From positions 1-37,587 of the IMG/VR virus record IMGVR_UViG_3300030098_003895: a stretch of 37,587 nt of DNA. One strand, written 5' to 3'. Positions 24,859 to 31,355 of this stretch are shown piece by piece. Position numbers and translations under genes: made by a program. Each line of letters starts with the position of its first letter. Positions within the stretch are counted from its first letter, which is position 1. This DNA is from a virus. A model generated the notes under the pieces. The model made no database searches. It was given only the letters and a program-made list of their open reading frames with translations, and was not told where the DNA came from.

Positions 24859-24883
24859 AGGCAATGCCTCGCCCCTCTTGTGG

Positions 24884-25378
24884 TTATTGGCCCCAAGGTG
24901 GGACGTTACCTGCCGGTGCCGGTTCAGCTTGTGGCGTGGGAGCTCCTGTCTGAACTGGTGCCGGTTTTACAGGCTCAGGGAAATCTTGCTGAGCTGTTAC
25001 CCGCTCGTATCCGAGAACCTCATTTCTGGTCTGGTCTTTAGCTTGGATGCCGATAACAACATTGGCCTCTTTAAGCATCAGCTCGTCGGTGTCGCCAATC
25101 GTCGCCATGCCTAACGCGACGCCAAGTTTGTTGAGCCGTTCCGTTGAAATCTGCACCGCTGTCGGGTTGGTATTCCACAGGTTGAGATAGTCGCGAATCG
25201 TACGACCGTTTTCGAGTTTCCATTCAACCTGCAAATAGCTGTTCTCGGGTTTGTTCTCTGACTGATTGACCATAACGTCAATCACCTGCCCTTTATATTT
25301 ACCGGGCGGGATAGGCTCAAACTCGTTTGACCCCATGTTGGGATCTATTGTCATATTTAAAGCGACCAACTTTTTCAC
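24884..25378 (-). CDS. DUF669-like single-stranded DNA-binding protein
   Basis: 164 residues. The DUF669 pattern is present: EFEPIPPGKYKGQVID, SENSYLQVEWKLENG-like strands, TIRDYLNLWNTNP and LNKLGVALGM. A disordered Pro/Gln tail ends in PPWGQ without an acidic tip. Members of this family act with Sak4-type recombinases as phage ssDNA-binding proteins. The GTG start overlaps the stop of the ATPase gene (GTGA). An ATG nine codons later has no ribosome site. Confidence 0.83.
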   Translation of the reverse strand: MKKLVALNMTIDPNMGSNEFEPIPPGKYKGQVIDVMVNQSENKPENSYLQVEWKLENGRTIRDYLNLWNTNPTAVQISTERLNKLGVALGMATIGDTDELMLKEANVVIGIQAKDQTRNEVLGYERVTAQQDFPEPVKPAPVQTGAPTPQAEPAPAGNVPPWGQ

Positions 25379-26118
25379 TCCTTGTTAAAAATTGCTGCAA
25401 CAACATCATCCCACTTCAACGGCAGCTCGTCGGGTATGGGATATCTCGATTTGGCTATGAACGCCGGCCTTGCGCTTGTCTTGATAACACGCTCGCCGGT
25501 GCCGATAGCCCGGCTGACCTTGCGGCCAAACCCGGTATCAACCTGCTTGGTCGATGTCTTGTAGGTGCAGAACCCGATCAGGTCGCAGTGCTCCATGATC
25601 AGATCGGCGGCGCGCTTATGCACCTTGATCTCATAACGATCAAATGGATCCGCGTCAGGATCTTCAAACCTGCGAATCTGGGAATGCGCAATAATAACGA
25701 CAGCCATGTTAGCCTTGTCGCGAACCGCATTAATGCCTGAGATAAATCGACGCCAGAGATCCAATGCCATGACGTAGCCTTTGCCGTAACCCGGATCTTC
25801 GATCGACTTGAACTTATGCTGCTCGCAGAGGCTTGACCACACAAGCGGCTCTAGCCAATCGAGGCTATCGATCACCAGTGTCTGATAGTCATGCTTCTCG
25901 TTGACCAGCAAACCGAGCTGCTCTTCCACAGCCTGATAGCTTTCGGGTTGTGGGAAACGAGCCGCACCGACGACATCGGCACCATCTTCCGTTTGAATAA
26001 AGATCGGGCTTGGTGCGCTGGCAGCAAAAGTTGTTTTGCCTACACCGGGAGGCCCATAGCTGAGCACCCGAGGCGGCTTAATAGTTTGGGTATCAACAAT
26101 GTCTGATAATGATACCAT
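25375..26118 (-). CDS. Sak4-like RecA-fold ATPase (single-strand annealing/recombination)
   Basis: 247 residues. Walker A is GPPGVGKTTFAA and Walker B is YQTLVIDSLDWLEP, followed by the AVVIIAHSQIRRFEDP sensor. ELPLKWDDVVAAI stands at the end. This single small RecA core is typical of phage Sak4/AAA_24 recombinases. Its neighbours (ssDNA-binding protein, Cas4-like exonuclease, RusA) complete a recombination-dependent replication set. AAGGAG lies seven bases before the ATG. Confidence 0.88.
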   Translation of the reverse strand: MVSLSDIVDTQTIKPPRVLSYGPPGVGKTTFAASAPSPIFIQTEDGADVVGAARFPQPESYQAVEEQLGLLVNEKHDYQTLVIDSLDWLEPLVWSSLCEQHKFKSIEDPGYGKGYVMALDLWRRFISGINAVRDKANMAVVIIAHSQIRRFEDPDADPFDRYEIKVHKRAADLIMEHCDLIGFCTYKTSTKQVDTGFGRKVSRAIGTGERVIKTSARPAFIAKSRYPIPDELPLKWDDVVAAIFNKE

Positions 26119-26196
26119 GCTTGCACTCCTTTTGTTTTTATGGTTTGCATCCCCGCGAGCGAGCCAGATCTATCGTGTCAGGCGGGAGTGCAAACG

Positions 26197-26598
26197 CTAT
26201 TCAGTCAAAACCCGGCTCGCTCTCGAACTGTCTAAATTTTTTATAATGATTTGTACGCCGACTACCTTGTCGCTCCAATACGAGCGCAGGTCATGGACGT
26301 AGTGGTCGTTCTCTAATATCTGGACATGCTCAAGCAAATCGAGCACTGCTTTATTGACGTTATCAATATCGCGCTTGCGCGCATCAGGCCGGCCAACGGC
26401 CAGCTCTAAAGCTATGGGATAATTAATTGCGGTAGATGGAGCTTGTTGTTGTTGCAGGTGCCTGACTGCATCTTCAGCCCATTCCGTATACACCTTTGTA
26501 CGGTACATACGTGGGCCGCTAAACCGCCAGAGCCGGTTGACTGATGGCGGGAACGGCAGCAGATAAATCTGCATCGTATCGTCTGGATTGCACTCCAT
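26197..26598 (-). CDS. RusA-like Holliday-junction resolvase
   Basis: 133 residues. The RusA landmarks are FPPSVNRLWRFSGPRMYRT near the start, then AVGRPDARKRDIDNVNKAV with its catalytic Asp residues, and ILENDHYVHDLRSY. It cleaves four-way junctions arising in replication or recombination. Homologues start close to LLPFPPSVN, so the internal ATG at 26574 is an alternative to 26598. Neither has a clear ribosome site. Confidence 0.88.
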   Translation of the reverse strand: MECNPDDTMQIYLLPFPPSVNRLWRFSGPRMYRTKVYTEWAEDAVRHLQQQQAPSTAINYPIALELAVGRPDARKRDIDNVNKAVLDLLEHVQILENDHYVHDLRSYWSDKVVGVQIIIKNLDSSRASRVLTE

Positions 26599-26670
26599 GC
26601 ATAATGCATATAATGAAATCCAATTAACGCATAGTTAAATTTCGTCTTTTTTTTGTACGGTATCGTATGT

Positions 26671-27240
26671 TTATTTGTCTATTTTTTTTACACCATAAAA
26701 TGCAGATGCTGCTTCTGAGAGCTCGGTGTTGTCTGGCGTTTCAGTACGTAAGATTTTTTGTGTCCAAGTGCGAGCCATAAGTTTTGTTTCGGGCAGCTCC
26801 TGTGTAGCCAATACGGTTTTTGCGTAACCGTTGATAAAGGATTCGGTTGGGCGATTAAGGTTATCAAGTATGCCATCATTGCGCCCGTCCGATAGAACAT
26901 TATGAATAGTGGCCCTTGATAAACCATAACGCTCTTGTGCTTTAGAAACATTAAACTTCTTTGATGTCCCGTGCATTCCATAGTGACGGAGAATGGCAGT
27001 GTATATGACGATGTGGTTGTACGTTTTTTGATAAGCCAGCGCGAATAGAGACTCGCCGCGTCGGCGTACTCGTTTTACGTGGATCTCGTCCATCATTGCG
27101 CAATATCGAATTACAAGATTTATATCTAATACAGCATTTACTTTTTCACTCCGCTCATTCGGTCTACCGCTCGCTATATTAAATTCAGTAACCTGATACC
27201 CATCTGTTCCTGTCGTAAATTCTGTAAATTTTTTAGACAT
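26671..27240 (-). CDS. HTH protein in CII/early-regulator position
   Basis: 189 residues, polar. A probable helix-turn-helix lies around residues 100-125 (KAQERYGLSRATIHNVLS). A central VIYTAILRHYGMHG segment precedes it. It is the gene after cro in the leftward early operon, where lambda CII or O-like proteins sit. AAGGAACAG precedes the ATG. A transcriptional or replication-initiation role is possible, and no named family is recognised. Confidence 0.6.
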   Translation of the reverse strand: MSKKFTEFTTGTDGYQVTEFNIASGRPNERSEKVNAVLDINLVIRYCAMMDEIHVKRVRRRGESLFALAYQKTYNHIVIYTAILRHYGMHGTSKKFNVSKAQERYGLSRATIHNVLSDGRNDGILDNLNRPTESFINGYAKTVLATQELPETKLMARTWTQKILRTETPDNTELSEAASAFYGVKKIDK

Positions 27241-27271
27241 TACTGTTCCTTAAAACTGTCTGAATATTATA

Positions 27272-27475
27272 CTATCTCGAATTTACGTAGTGAGCATAAA
27301 CGTCTTTTAACGTAACACTCCCTCTTGTCGCTTCAAAAATTGTGGAAATGTGTGCTGGCCTCGGCATAATGCGCCCGGTTGCCCACTTCATAACCGTGAC
27401 GCGGCTCACGCCTACGCGCTTGGCAAAAGCCGTATAAGTTAGGTTTTTAGATTTTAAGTATTCTGATAGGCTCAT
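27272..27475 (-). CDS. Cro-like repressor
   Basis: 67 residues with one helix-turn-helix (YTAFAKRVGVSRVTVMKWA), divergent from the S24-type repressor across a 91-bp operator region. It is small and has no second domain, as expected for Cro. AAGG precedes the ATG. It probably competes with the repressor for the operators at 27.50-27.54 kb and commits the phage to lytic growth. Confidence 0.84.
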   Translation of the reverse strand: MSLSEYLKSKNLTYTAFAKRVGVSRVTVMKWATGRIMPRPAHISTIFEATRGSVTLKDVYAHYVNSR

Positions 27476-27566
27476 TGTAATACCTTTGCGTATTCAAAAT
27501 GTACGTTACACTCTTATAGACAAAACGTACAAAAACGTATACAAAAAAATACAAGGGAGAGGGTTG
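27476..27566. promoter_or_regulatory. Immunity-type operator/promoter region
   Basis: The intergenic region between the divergent cro-like and repressor genes holds a palindrome TGTACGTTACA (27500-27510) and a CGTAC-AAAAA-CGTAT pair (27526-27542). Both contain the CGTAC/GTACG core. A TATAG/TATAAG-like -10 element lies between them. The CGTAC-A6-CGTAC pattern recurs at 28170-28185, so these are probably repressor/Cro binding sites. Confidence 0.7.
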
Positions 27567-28160
27567 GTGCAAAATCGGATAGCACAACTTGCAGAGTCAC
27601 AAAACCTAAGTGGTAGTGAGCTGGCGCGCCGCTTAGACATGCACCCGCATGCTATGCGTCGATATCTACGTAACGAGACTCAGCCTAAGTCACCGCTCGC
27701 CGCAAAGATCGCTGAGATGTTTGGCGTTAGTGTCGAGCATGTTCTTGGATTTGGCGAAGACGCATCGATCGCTTTAGGCCGCATTCCGCTCTACGGCACC
27801 GCTGAAGGTGGGCTCGGCTCAGACGTATCGTTGGCACAAGCCATCGACCATATCGAACGTCCATCCTTGATGCGCGCAGCTCCGAGCGCCTACGCTGTTT
27901 ATGTGGTCGGGGAGTCGATGGAGCCTCGATACTATGCCGGCGAGATTGCCTACGTAAATCCAACCCGGCCCGTGCGCAAAGGCGACTTTGTTATTGTGCA
28001 GATGCTTGATGGTGATGACCGTAGCGCCATAATCAAACGCTACATTAGTTCAAACGATAAGCATGTTTTCGTTGAGCAGCTCAACCCAAGCCGCAAGATG
28101 CAGTTGCCCAAAAAAATAATTGTCGGCGTCCATTTCGTTCAAGGCGCTTTTCTCACCTAA
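27567..28160 (+). CDS. S24/LexA-like autocleaving phage repressor
   Basis: 197 residues from GTG 27567, whose GGGAGAGGG ribosome site is strong. The longer reading from 27486 lacks support and would cover the operators. The N-terminal XRE helix-turn-helix (SGSELARRLDMHPHAM) spans about residues 15-45. The C-terminal S24 peptidase has nucleophile Ser117 in GESMEP and Lys157 in AIIKRY, with a possible cleavage region around TAEGGLG. It maintains lysogeny, and DNA damage would trigger RecA-promoted self-cleavage. It heads the rightward operon. Confidence 0.9.
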   Translation: MQNRIAQLAESQNLSGSELARRLDMHPHAMRRYLRNETQPKSPLAAKIAEMFGVSVEHVLGFGEDASIALGRIPLYGTAEGGLGSDVSLAQAIDHIERPSLMRAAPSAYAVYVVGESMEPRYYAGEIAYVNPTRPVRKGDFVIVQMLDGDDRSAIIKRYISSNDKHVFVEQLNPSRKMQLPKKIIVGVHFVQGAFLT

Positions 28161-28161
28161 C

Positions 28162-28190
28162 TTGACGAGCGTACAAAAAACGTACTAAAA
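28162..28190 (+). promoter_or_regulatory. Operator-overlapped promoter for the xis operon
   Basis: TTGACG, a good -35 box, starts two bases after the repressor stop. The operator-like CGTAC-A6-CGTAC (28170-28185) fills the following spacer. A TACTAAAA-like -10 follows. Repressor or Cro bound there would block it, coupling the excisionase-like operon to immunity. The -10 match is poor. Confidence 0.5.
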
Positions 28191-28226
28191 GGGATCTTTC
28201 TGTAACTATCAAGACAGGAGCTCCCC

Positions 28227-28370
28227 ATGCTAAGTGCGTTACGTTTATTTGGACAATTCTCGTTATTACTGGCTTGCGCCGGCACTATCTGGCTATGGCT
28301 ATGGATCGGTTGCGCTATGTCCGATCAATGTTTTTATAACCAGACAGGCATTGAGGCATTCCGACCATGA
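28227..28370 (+). CDS. 47-aa membrane peptide coupled to the xis-like gene
   Basis: The reading frame starts MLSALRLFGQFSLLL and has a hydrophobic core of ~20 residues rich in Leu/Ala/Trp (CAGTIWLWLWIGC), then a polar tail. One transmembrane helix is expected. GACAGGAGCTCC gives a strong ribosome site. The stop overlaps the next ATG (ATGA), so the genes are translationally coupled. Function unknown; a superinfection-exclusion or lysogeny peptide is one possibility. Confidence 0.6.
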   Translation: MLSALRLFGQFSLLLACAGTIWLWLWIGCAMSDQCFYNQTGIEAFRP

Positions 28371-28564
28371 ATGCCCCCGGCTTGCTTTCAGTATCTGAGG
28401 CCGCGGCGCAGCTCCGCGGCGAGAACACGCAATACAACCGGCGAATCATTCATAAGCTTATCGATGCCGGCGAGCTCGAATCGGTATCGATTGATAAGCA
28501 CAAGCTTGTGCCGTTAGCTGAGATCAAAAGATTGCGGGGCAGTGATGTCGAACGCAATCTGTAA
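28367..28564 (+). CDS. Excisionase-like HTH protein
   Basis: 65 residues with a winged-helix pattern of the MerR/Xis class (LLSVSEAAAQLRGEN, then RRIIHKLIDAGELESV and KHKLVPLAEIKRL). This is consistent with a recombination directionality factor or small DNA-binding regulator. It begins in the ATGA overlap with the membrane peptide gene, and its end overlaps the next gene by 20 nt. The integrase lies 1.9 kb away on the other strand, so Xis function is inferred. Confidence 0.62.
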   Translation: MNAPGLLSVSEAAAQLRGENTQYNRRIIHKLIDAGELESVSIDKHKLVPLAEIKRLRGSDVERNL

Positions 28565-28922
28565 CATTTGCAACGGCAATGGATTTATCACAAACGAGCA
28601 AGGTGAATACGCGCCTTGCTCAACTTGCATCCCGCCTGACATATGCGACCTGCCAACCAAGACGGCACCGCGAACACATATTCTGGACACGGCTAATCGT
28701 TTGATCACTGGCGATCGGGCAACAACCCACGGTGACGCCAAGGTGACGTTTGGCAAGATCGCTGCGCACTGGTCAATTTATCTCAATCAAAAAATCGAGC
28801 CGCAAGATGTCAGCAATATGATGGTGTTGCTTAAAGTTGTCCGGGCTCAGGAGAGTCCACGGCACAAAGATAACTACGTTGATCAGGCTGGCTATGCAGC
28901 TCTCGGCTGGGAAGTATCTTGA
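28545..28922 (+). CDS. Zn-ribbon plus DUF6378-like protein
   Basis: 125 residues. The N-terminal knuckles are CNICNGNGF and CSTC. A DUF6378-like domain follows: ANRLITGDRATTHGDAKVTF, then DVSNMMVLLKVVRAQESPRH, and ending DNYVDQAGYAALGWE. It recurs in phages of many groups and its function is unknown. The HGD/HKDNYVD residues recall nucleotide pyrophosphohydrolases. It starts with GTG-ATG; the ATG at 28545 is taken. GGGG lies upstream. Confidence 0.72.
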   Translation: MSNAICNICNGNGFITNEQGEYAPCSTCIPPDICDLPTKTAPRTHILDTANRLITGDRATTHGDAKVTFGKIAAHWSIYLNQKIEPQDVSNMMVLLKVVRAQESPRHKDNYVDQAGYAALGWEVS

Positions 28923-29353
28923 GGCCAACTTACGAAAGGCCGAGCGACCGCATGAACGAGGAGCGTGTCGTTGCGGTTCTTTCGCCAGTTTGGAACCTGA
29001 GCTTTTTTAAGACGCACAACAAAGCAACTTTTGATTATGCCATGATGCGTGATGATGAGATCTATGGCTTGGCTGAGATCAAGTGTCGGACAACACCAAG
29101 CAACGCCTACCCGACTTACATGATCTCAACGCGCAAGCTACATGACTGCACAATGCTGGCTAATTTTATCAGTGTACCTTTTATCCTGATCGTATCGTTC
29201 AGCGATCAGATTATGTATTGGGATGGTAGCGGTTATATTACTCACGGCATAGGTGGACGGCGTGACCGAAATGACAATCGGGACATGGAGATCGTCACCC
29301 ACATCCCGATTGAAAATTTTGAACCTGCTATTAAGAACGGGCCGGTTCAGTAA
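28919..29353 (+). CDS. PD-(D/E)XK-like nuclease of the lysogeny operon
   Basis: 144 residues. A probable core is FDYAMMRDDEIYGLAEIKCR, in which Asp and E-x-K are spaced as in restriction-like nucleases, followed by strands VPFILIVSFSD and MYWDGSGY. It starts at TTG 28919 overlapping the preceding stop, with GGGAAG upstream; ATG 28952 is an alternative. It converges on the integrase gene with a five-base gap. A role in DNA degradation or exclusion in the lysogen is possible. Confidence 0.55.
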   Translation: MRPTYERPSDRMNEERVVAVLSPVWNLSFFKTHNKATFDYAMMRDDEIYGLAEIKCRTTPSNAYPTYMISTRKLHDCTMLANFISVPFILIVSFSDQIMYWDGSGYITHGIGGRRDRNDNRDMEIVTHIPIENFEPAIKNGPVQ

Positions 29354-29358
29354 TTATC

Positions 29359-30513
29359 CTATAAGTGAACGGCTCGGCCCATGCGCTGGCTCAGTTTCCG
29401 ATCGCGGTCGCGATCGTCCAGCCACTCCGCATAGGTCTTGCGCGTAAAGTTAATGTCGGCATGCCCCATCATTTGCGTGATTACCGCATCAGTCTCATCC
29501 ATCTCGTAGATCAAGATCGATGCAAAGAAGTGGCGCAGATCTCTCAGCGTGACGCGATCAACGCCGGCGCGTTGGCAAGCTACGTTACTGCCCCGGTTTC
29601 GCAAATTGTCCATGCACTGCATTTGTCCGTCTTTATTTGGAAAGACCAAACCTTCAGATGGCCGGCCAGCCTTCAACCAACGCTCTTGTAACATCTGCTT
29701 GACCTGCGGATGCATCGCGATCTTGCGATCGCCTGACTTGGTTTTGGTGTCGCCAATTATATCTTCCGCAACATGTTTGCTGAGTTTTTTCTTGGCGCGC
29801 TGCACATGGATCAGCTCGCGATCAAGGTCGATGTCTATCCACTCCAGCGGAGCAAGCTCGCTCGTACGCAATCCGCTTTCTGCAATTATGAGCAGCTCGT
29901 CGCGGTAGCGATCAGGCGCATGCCTAATGATCTCGCTGACAATCTCTTTGCTCAACAATGTTGGAGCTGGTTTCTTGCCAATAACTGGAACCGACAATTC
30001 AGCCGCGGGATTGAGGTTGATGTACTTTGCGCTGACGGCATAGTGCAAAGCTTGCTTTAAAATCGAGCGGATGTTCTGAGCTGTCTTGTTGGTCCGACCG
30101 GCAAGGATCTCATCAACGAGATCGAGCTCAAGCCGGCCTTGATGGATTTCAGCGACCCTGACATCCCCAAACCGCTTGCCGTCGTAAATCATTTCGCAAA
30201 GATGCTCGCATGCCTTTTCTTTGTTGGCGAGCTCGCCGCCGCCGATCTCTTTGCGCCGTACACGCTTCTCTGTGTGTGCGAGAAAACAACTGGCCGGCGT
30301 GAACTTGCCATCGTCGCCGCGGCGACCAACAACCTGCTCAAACGTCGGTGACGTTTTCTTGTTGATATAGCCGCCGGTTTCACTCTCAGCAATAGCCGCG
30401 TTCAATGCTGCGACGGCATCTTCCTTATTCCGAAACGTCGGCTCTTTACCACCTACATCGCGCAGGTCAGCAATCCAACGCTTTTTGCTTTTGCTGTACT
30501 TTACGTGTGCCAT
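29359..30513 (-). CDS. int: Tyrosine integrase
   Basis: 384 residues. The N-terminal arm-binding region has SKKRWIADLRDVGGKEP, and a SAM-like core domain lies around residues 75-180. The catalytic residues are Arg in ESGLRTSELAPLEW, Lys in TKTKSGDRKI, Arg-His in TLRDLRHFFAS (the first His of HxxR is Arg here), His in MMGHAD and the Tyr nucleophile in TRKTYAEWL. It inserts the phage at the tRNA-Met site copied at 31356-31405. GACAGGAG precedes the ATG, and an RNA-like element lies just upstream. The last gene of its leftward unit. Confidence 0.95.
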   Translation of the reverse strand: MAHVKYSKSKKRWIADLRDVGGKEPTFRNKEDAVAALNAAIAESETGGYINKKTSPTFEQVVGRRGDDGKFTPASCFLAHTEKRVRRKEIGGGELANKEKACEHLCEMIYDGKRFGDVRVAEIHQGRLELDLVDEILAGRTNKTAQNIRSILKQALHYAVSAKYINLNPAAELSVPVIGKKPAPTLLSKEIVSEIIRHAPDRYRDELLIIAESGLRTSELAPLEWIDIDLDRELIHVQRAKKKLSKHVAEDIIGDTKTKSGDRKIAMHPQVKQMLQERWLKAGRPSEGLVFPNKDGQMQCMDNLRNRGSNVACQRAGVDRVTLRDLRHFFASILIYEMDETDAVITQMMGHADINFTRKTYAEWLDDRDRDRKLSQRMGRAVHL

Positions 30514-30536
30514 TGAGGAGCTCCTGTCATTTACCT

Positions 30537-30595
30537 ACCCCGAAACCCCGGCCACCTGTTAGGCTCCGGGGCTGGGCGCTGCTGCGCGATGGGGC
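30537..30595 (-). ncRNA. Three-way-junction RNA-like element, copy A (integrase leader)
   Basis: On the minus strand, from 30595 down, CCCC..GGGG closes the outer stem. GCGC-AGCA-GCGC forms a hairpin. CCCCGG..CCGGGG forms a third stem capped by CCT-AAC-AGG. Linkers AUC and UUUC and the UGG internal loop match copy B. It begins 8 nt after the stop of the 61-aa gene and ends 24 nt before the integrase ATG. There is no U tract, so it is not a simple terminator. Confidence 0.62.
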
Positions 30596-30602
30596 TCCCG
30601 TG

Positions 30603-30788
30603 TCAAACGTCTCTTAGCTCGACGGTGAAAACCCCATAGGCATCGTCAGTGTAATTAATGGCATCTTTCACAGCCAACCGCTTTGCGCGATTCACGTCAC
30701 CACCTGCATATAAGAGGTACACTGACGCACCGATAAACTCATCGTTGTTCTCATCGATGACTGCCCAGCTTTGTTTCACGTTTTGCAT
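30603..30788 (-). CDS. Small protein of the integrase operon, 61 aa
   Basis: 61 residues starting MQNVKQSWAVIDENND, with a beta-alpha pattern (ASVYLLYAGG, VNRAKRLAVKDAI, GVFTVELRDV). ATG 30788 has a GGAG six bases upstream. The frame continues to 30839 without a ribosome site. RNA-like elements flank it on both sides. Function unknown. Its place between the operon promoter and integrase suggests a lysogeny accessory. Confidence 0.6.
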   Translation of the reverse strand: MQNVKQSWAVIDENNDEFIGASVYLLYAGGDVNRAKRLAVKDAINYTDDAYGVFTVELRDV

Positions 30789-30812
30789 TTTTCTCTCCAG
30801 TGTGTTGCTTTC

Positions 30813-30873
30813 ACCCCGAAAGCCCCGCCACTTTTTCAAGCCGGGGCAGTGGGAGCGTTTAGCTCGATGGGGT
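30813..30873 (-). ncRNA. Three-way-junction RNA-like element, copy B
   Basis: This has the same architecture as copy A: outer ACCCC/GGGGT, hairpin GAGC-UAAAC-GCUC, stem GCCCCG..CGGGGC capped by CUU-GAAA-AAG with a GNRA tetraloop. Compared with copy A, several pairs change on both sides (A-U for C-G in hairpin 2, U-A for C-G in the cap). It starts 5 nt after the stop of the 96-aa gene and ends 25 nt before the 61-aa gene. Confidence 0.62.
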
Positions 30874-30877
30874 TGAG

Positions 30878-31168
30878 TTAGGAATGTGCTCTAAAAAGTT
30901 TTGCGGCCTCTAATCGCACATTCTCTTTTTCAGTGTTCAGCCAAGGGTGCATCGAAAGCGCTTTGATCATGTTGTCGAGTGCATTGGCTGGTTGCGTCAT
31001 TACGCTTTTAGCTTCAGCGTGTAGAGCCTTTGCCCATTTCTCATTTTGTGTGGTTACCAAGGTGGCCTTAATAACCCTGTTAACTGAGAACGTGACGCTA
31101 AAAAATCTGCCTCGGTTGAACGTCGGCTCGATGCAAAAACCAAATCTCAAATTCTTTTTACGTGCCAT
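30878..31168 (-). CDS. First gene of the integrase operon, 96 aa
   Basis: 96 residues. The N-terminal half is basic and beta-rich (RKKNLRFGFCIEP, GRFFSVTFSVNRV); the C-terminal half is helical (NEKWAKALHAEAKSVMTQ, NALDNMIKAL). GGAG precedes the ATG, and a 17-bp-spaced promoter lies 40-70 bases upstream. Not recognised. A control protein for integration or a small lysogeny factor is possible. Confidence 0.62.
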   Translation of the reverse strand: MARKKNLRFGFCIEPTFNRGRFFSVTFSVNRVIKATLVTTQNEKWAKALHAEAKSVMTQPANALDNMIKALSMHPWLNTEKENVRLEAAKLFRAHS

Positions 31169-31208
31169 CGTCTTTCTCCTGTGTACGTGTTGCGTCCTTA
31201 TGTGTACT

Positions 31209-31237
31209 TTTATAGTACTTTTTAGTTACGCATACAA
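31209..31237 (-). promoter_or_regulatory. Promoter of the integrase operon
   Basis: On the minus strand TTGTAT (-35), a 17-bp spacer and TATAAA (-10) lie upstream of the 96-aa gene. The -10 is one base from consensus; the -35 is weak. The promoter adjoins the left end of the att region, so integrase or Xis binding at the flanking repeats could regulate it. Confidence 0.55.
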
Positions 31238-31310
31238 GCACAAAACGACCGTCAGGTTATTTTGCGGAAACATCCAAAATGATTTGATTGCGGAAAATTT
31301 GCGGAAAAAC

Positions 31311-31343
31311 AAAAAAAGCCGCCTCTTGCGAGGCGGCGTTTTT
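31311..31343. terminator. Strong bidirectional terminator in the att region
   Basis: A perfect 8-bp GCCGCCTC / GAGGCGGC stem with loop TTGC is flanked by seven A on one side and GTTTTT on the other, so it works in both directions. It ends the long late operon (after the HNH-like gene) and insulates the integrase operon. Confidence 0.88.
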
Positions 31344-31355
31344 GGCTTCCAGCTT

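Noticed and set aside
26099-26302. Signal-peptide-like plus-strand ORF (MLALLLFLWFASPRAS)
   Set aside because: Most of it is antisense to the RusA gene and to the ribosome site of the Sak4-like gene. No promoter or ribosome site of its own was seen.
30537-30595. Reading the integrase-leader hairpins as a rho-independent terminator
   Set aside because: The strong GC stem is followed by TTTCGGGG, not a U tract, and the same sequence pairs back to close an outer stem in both copies.
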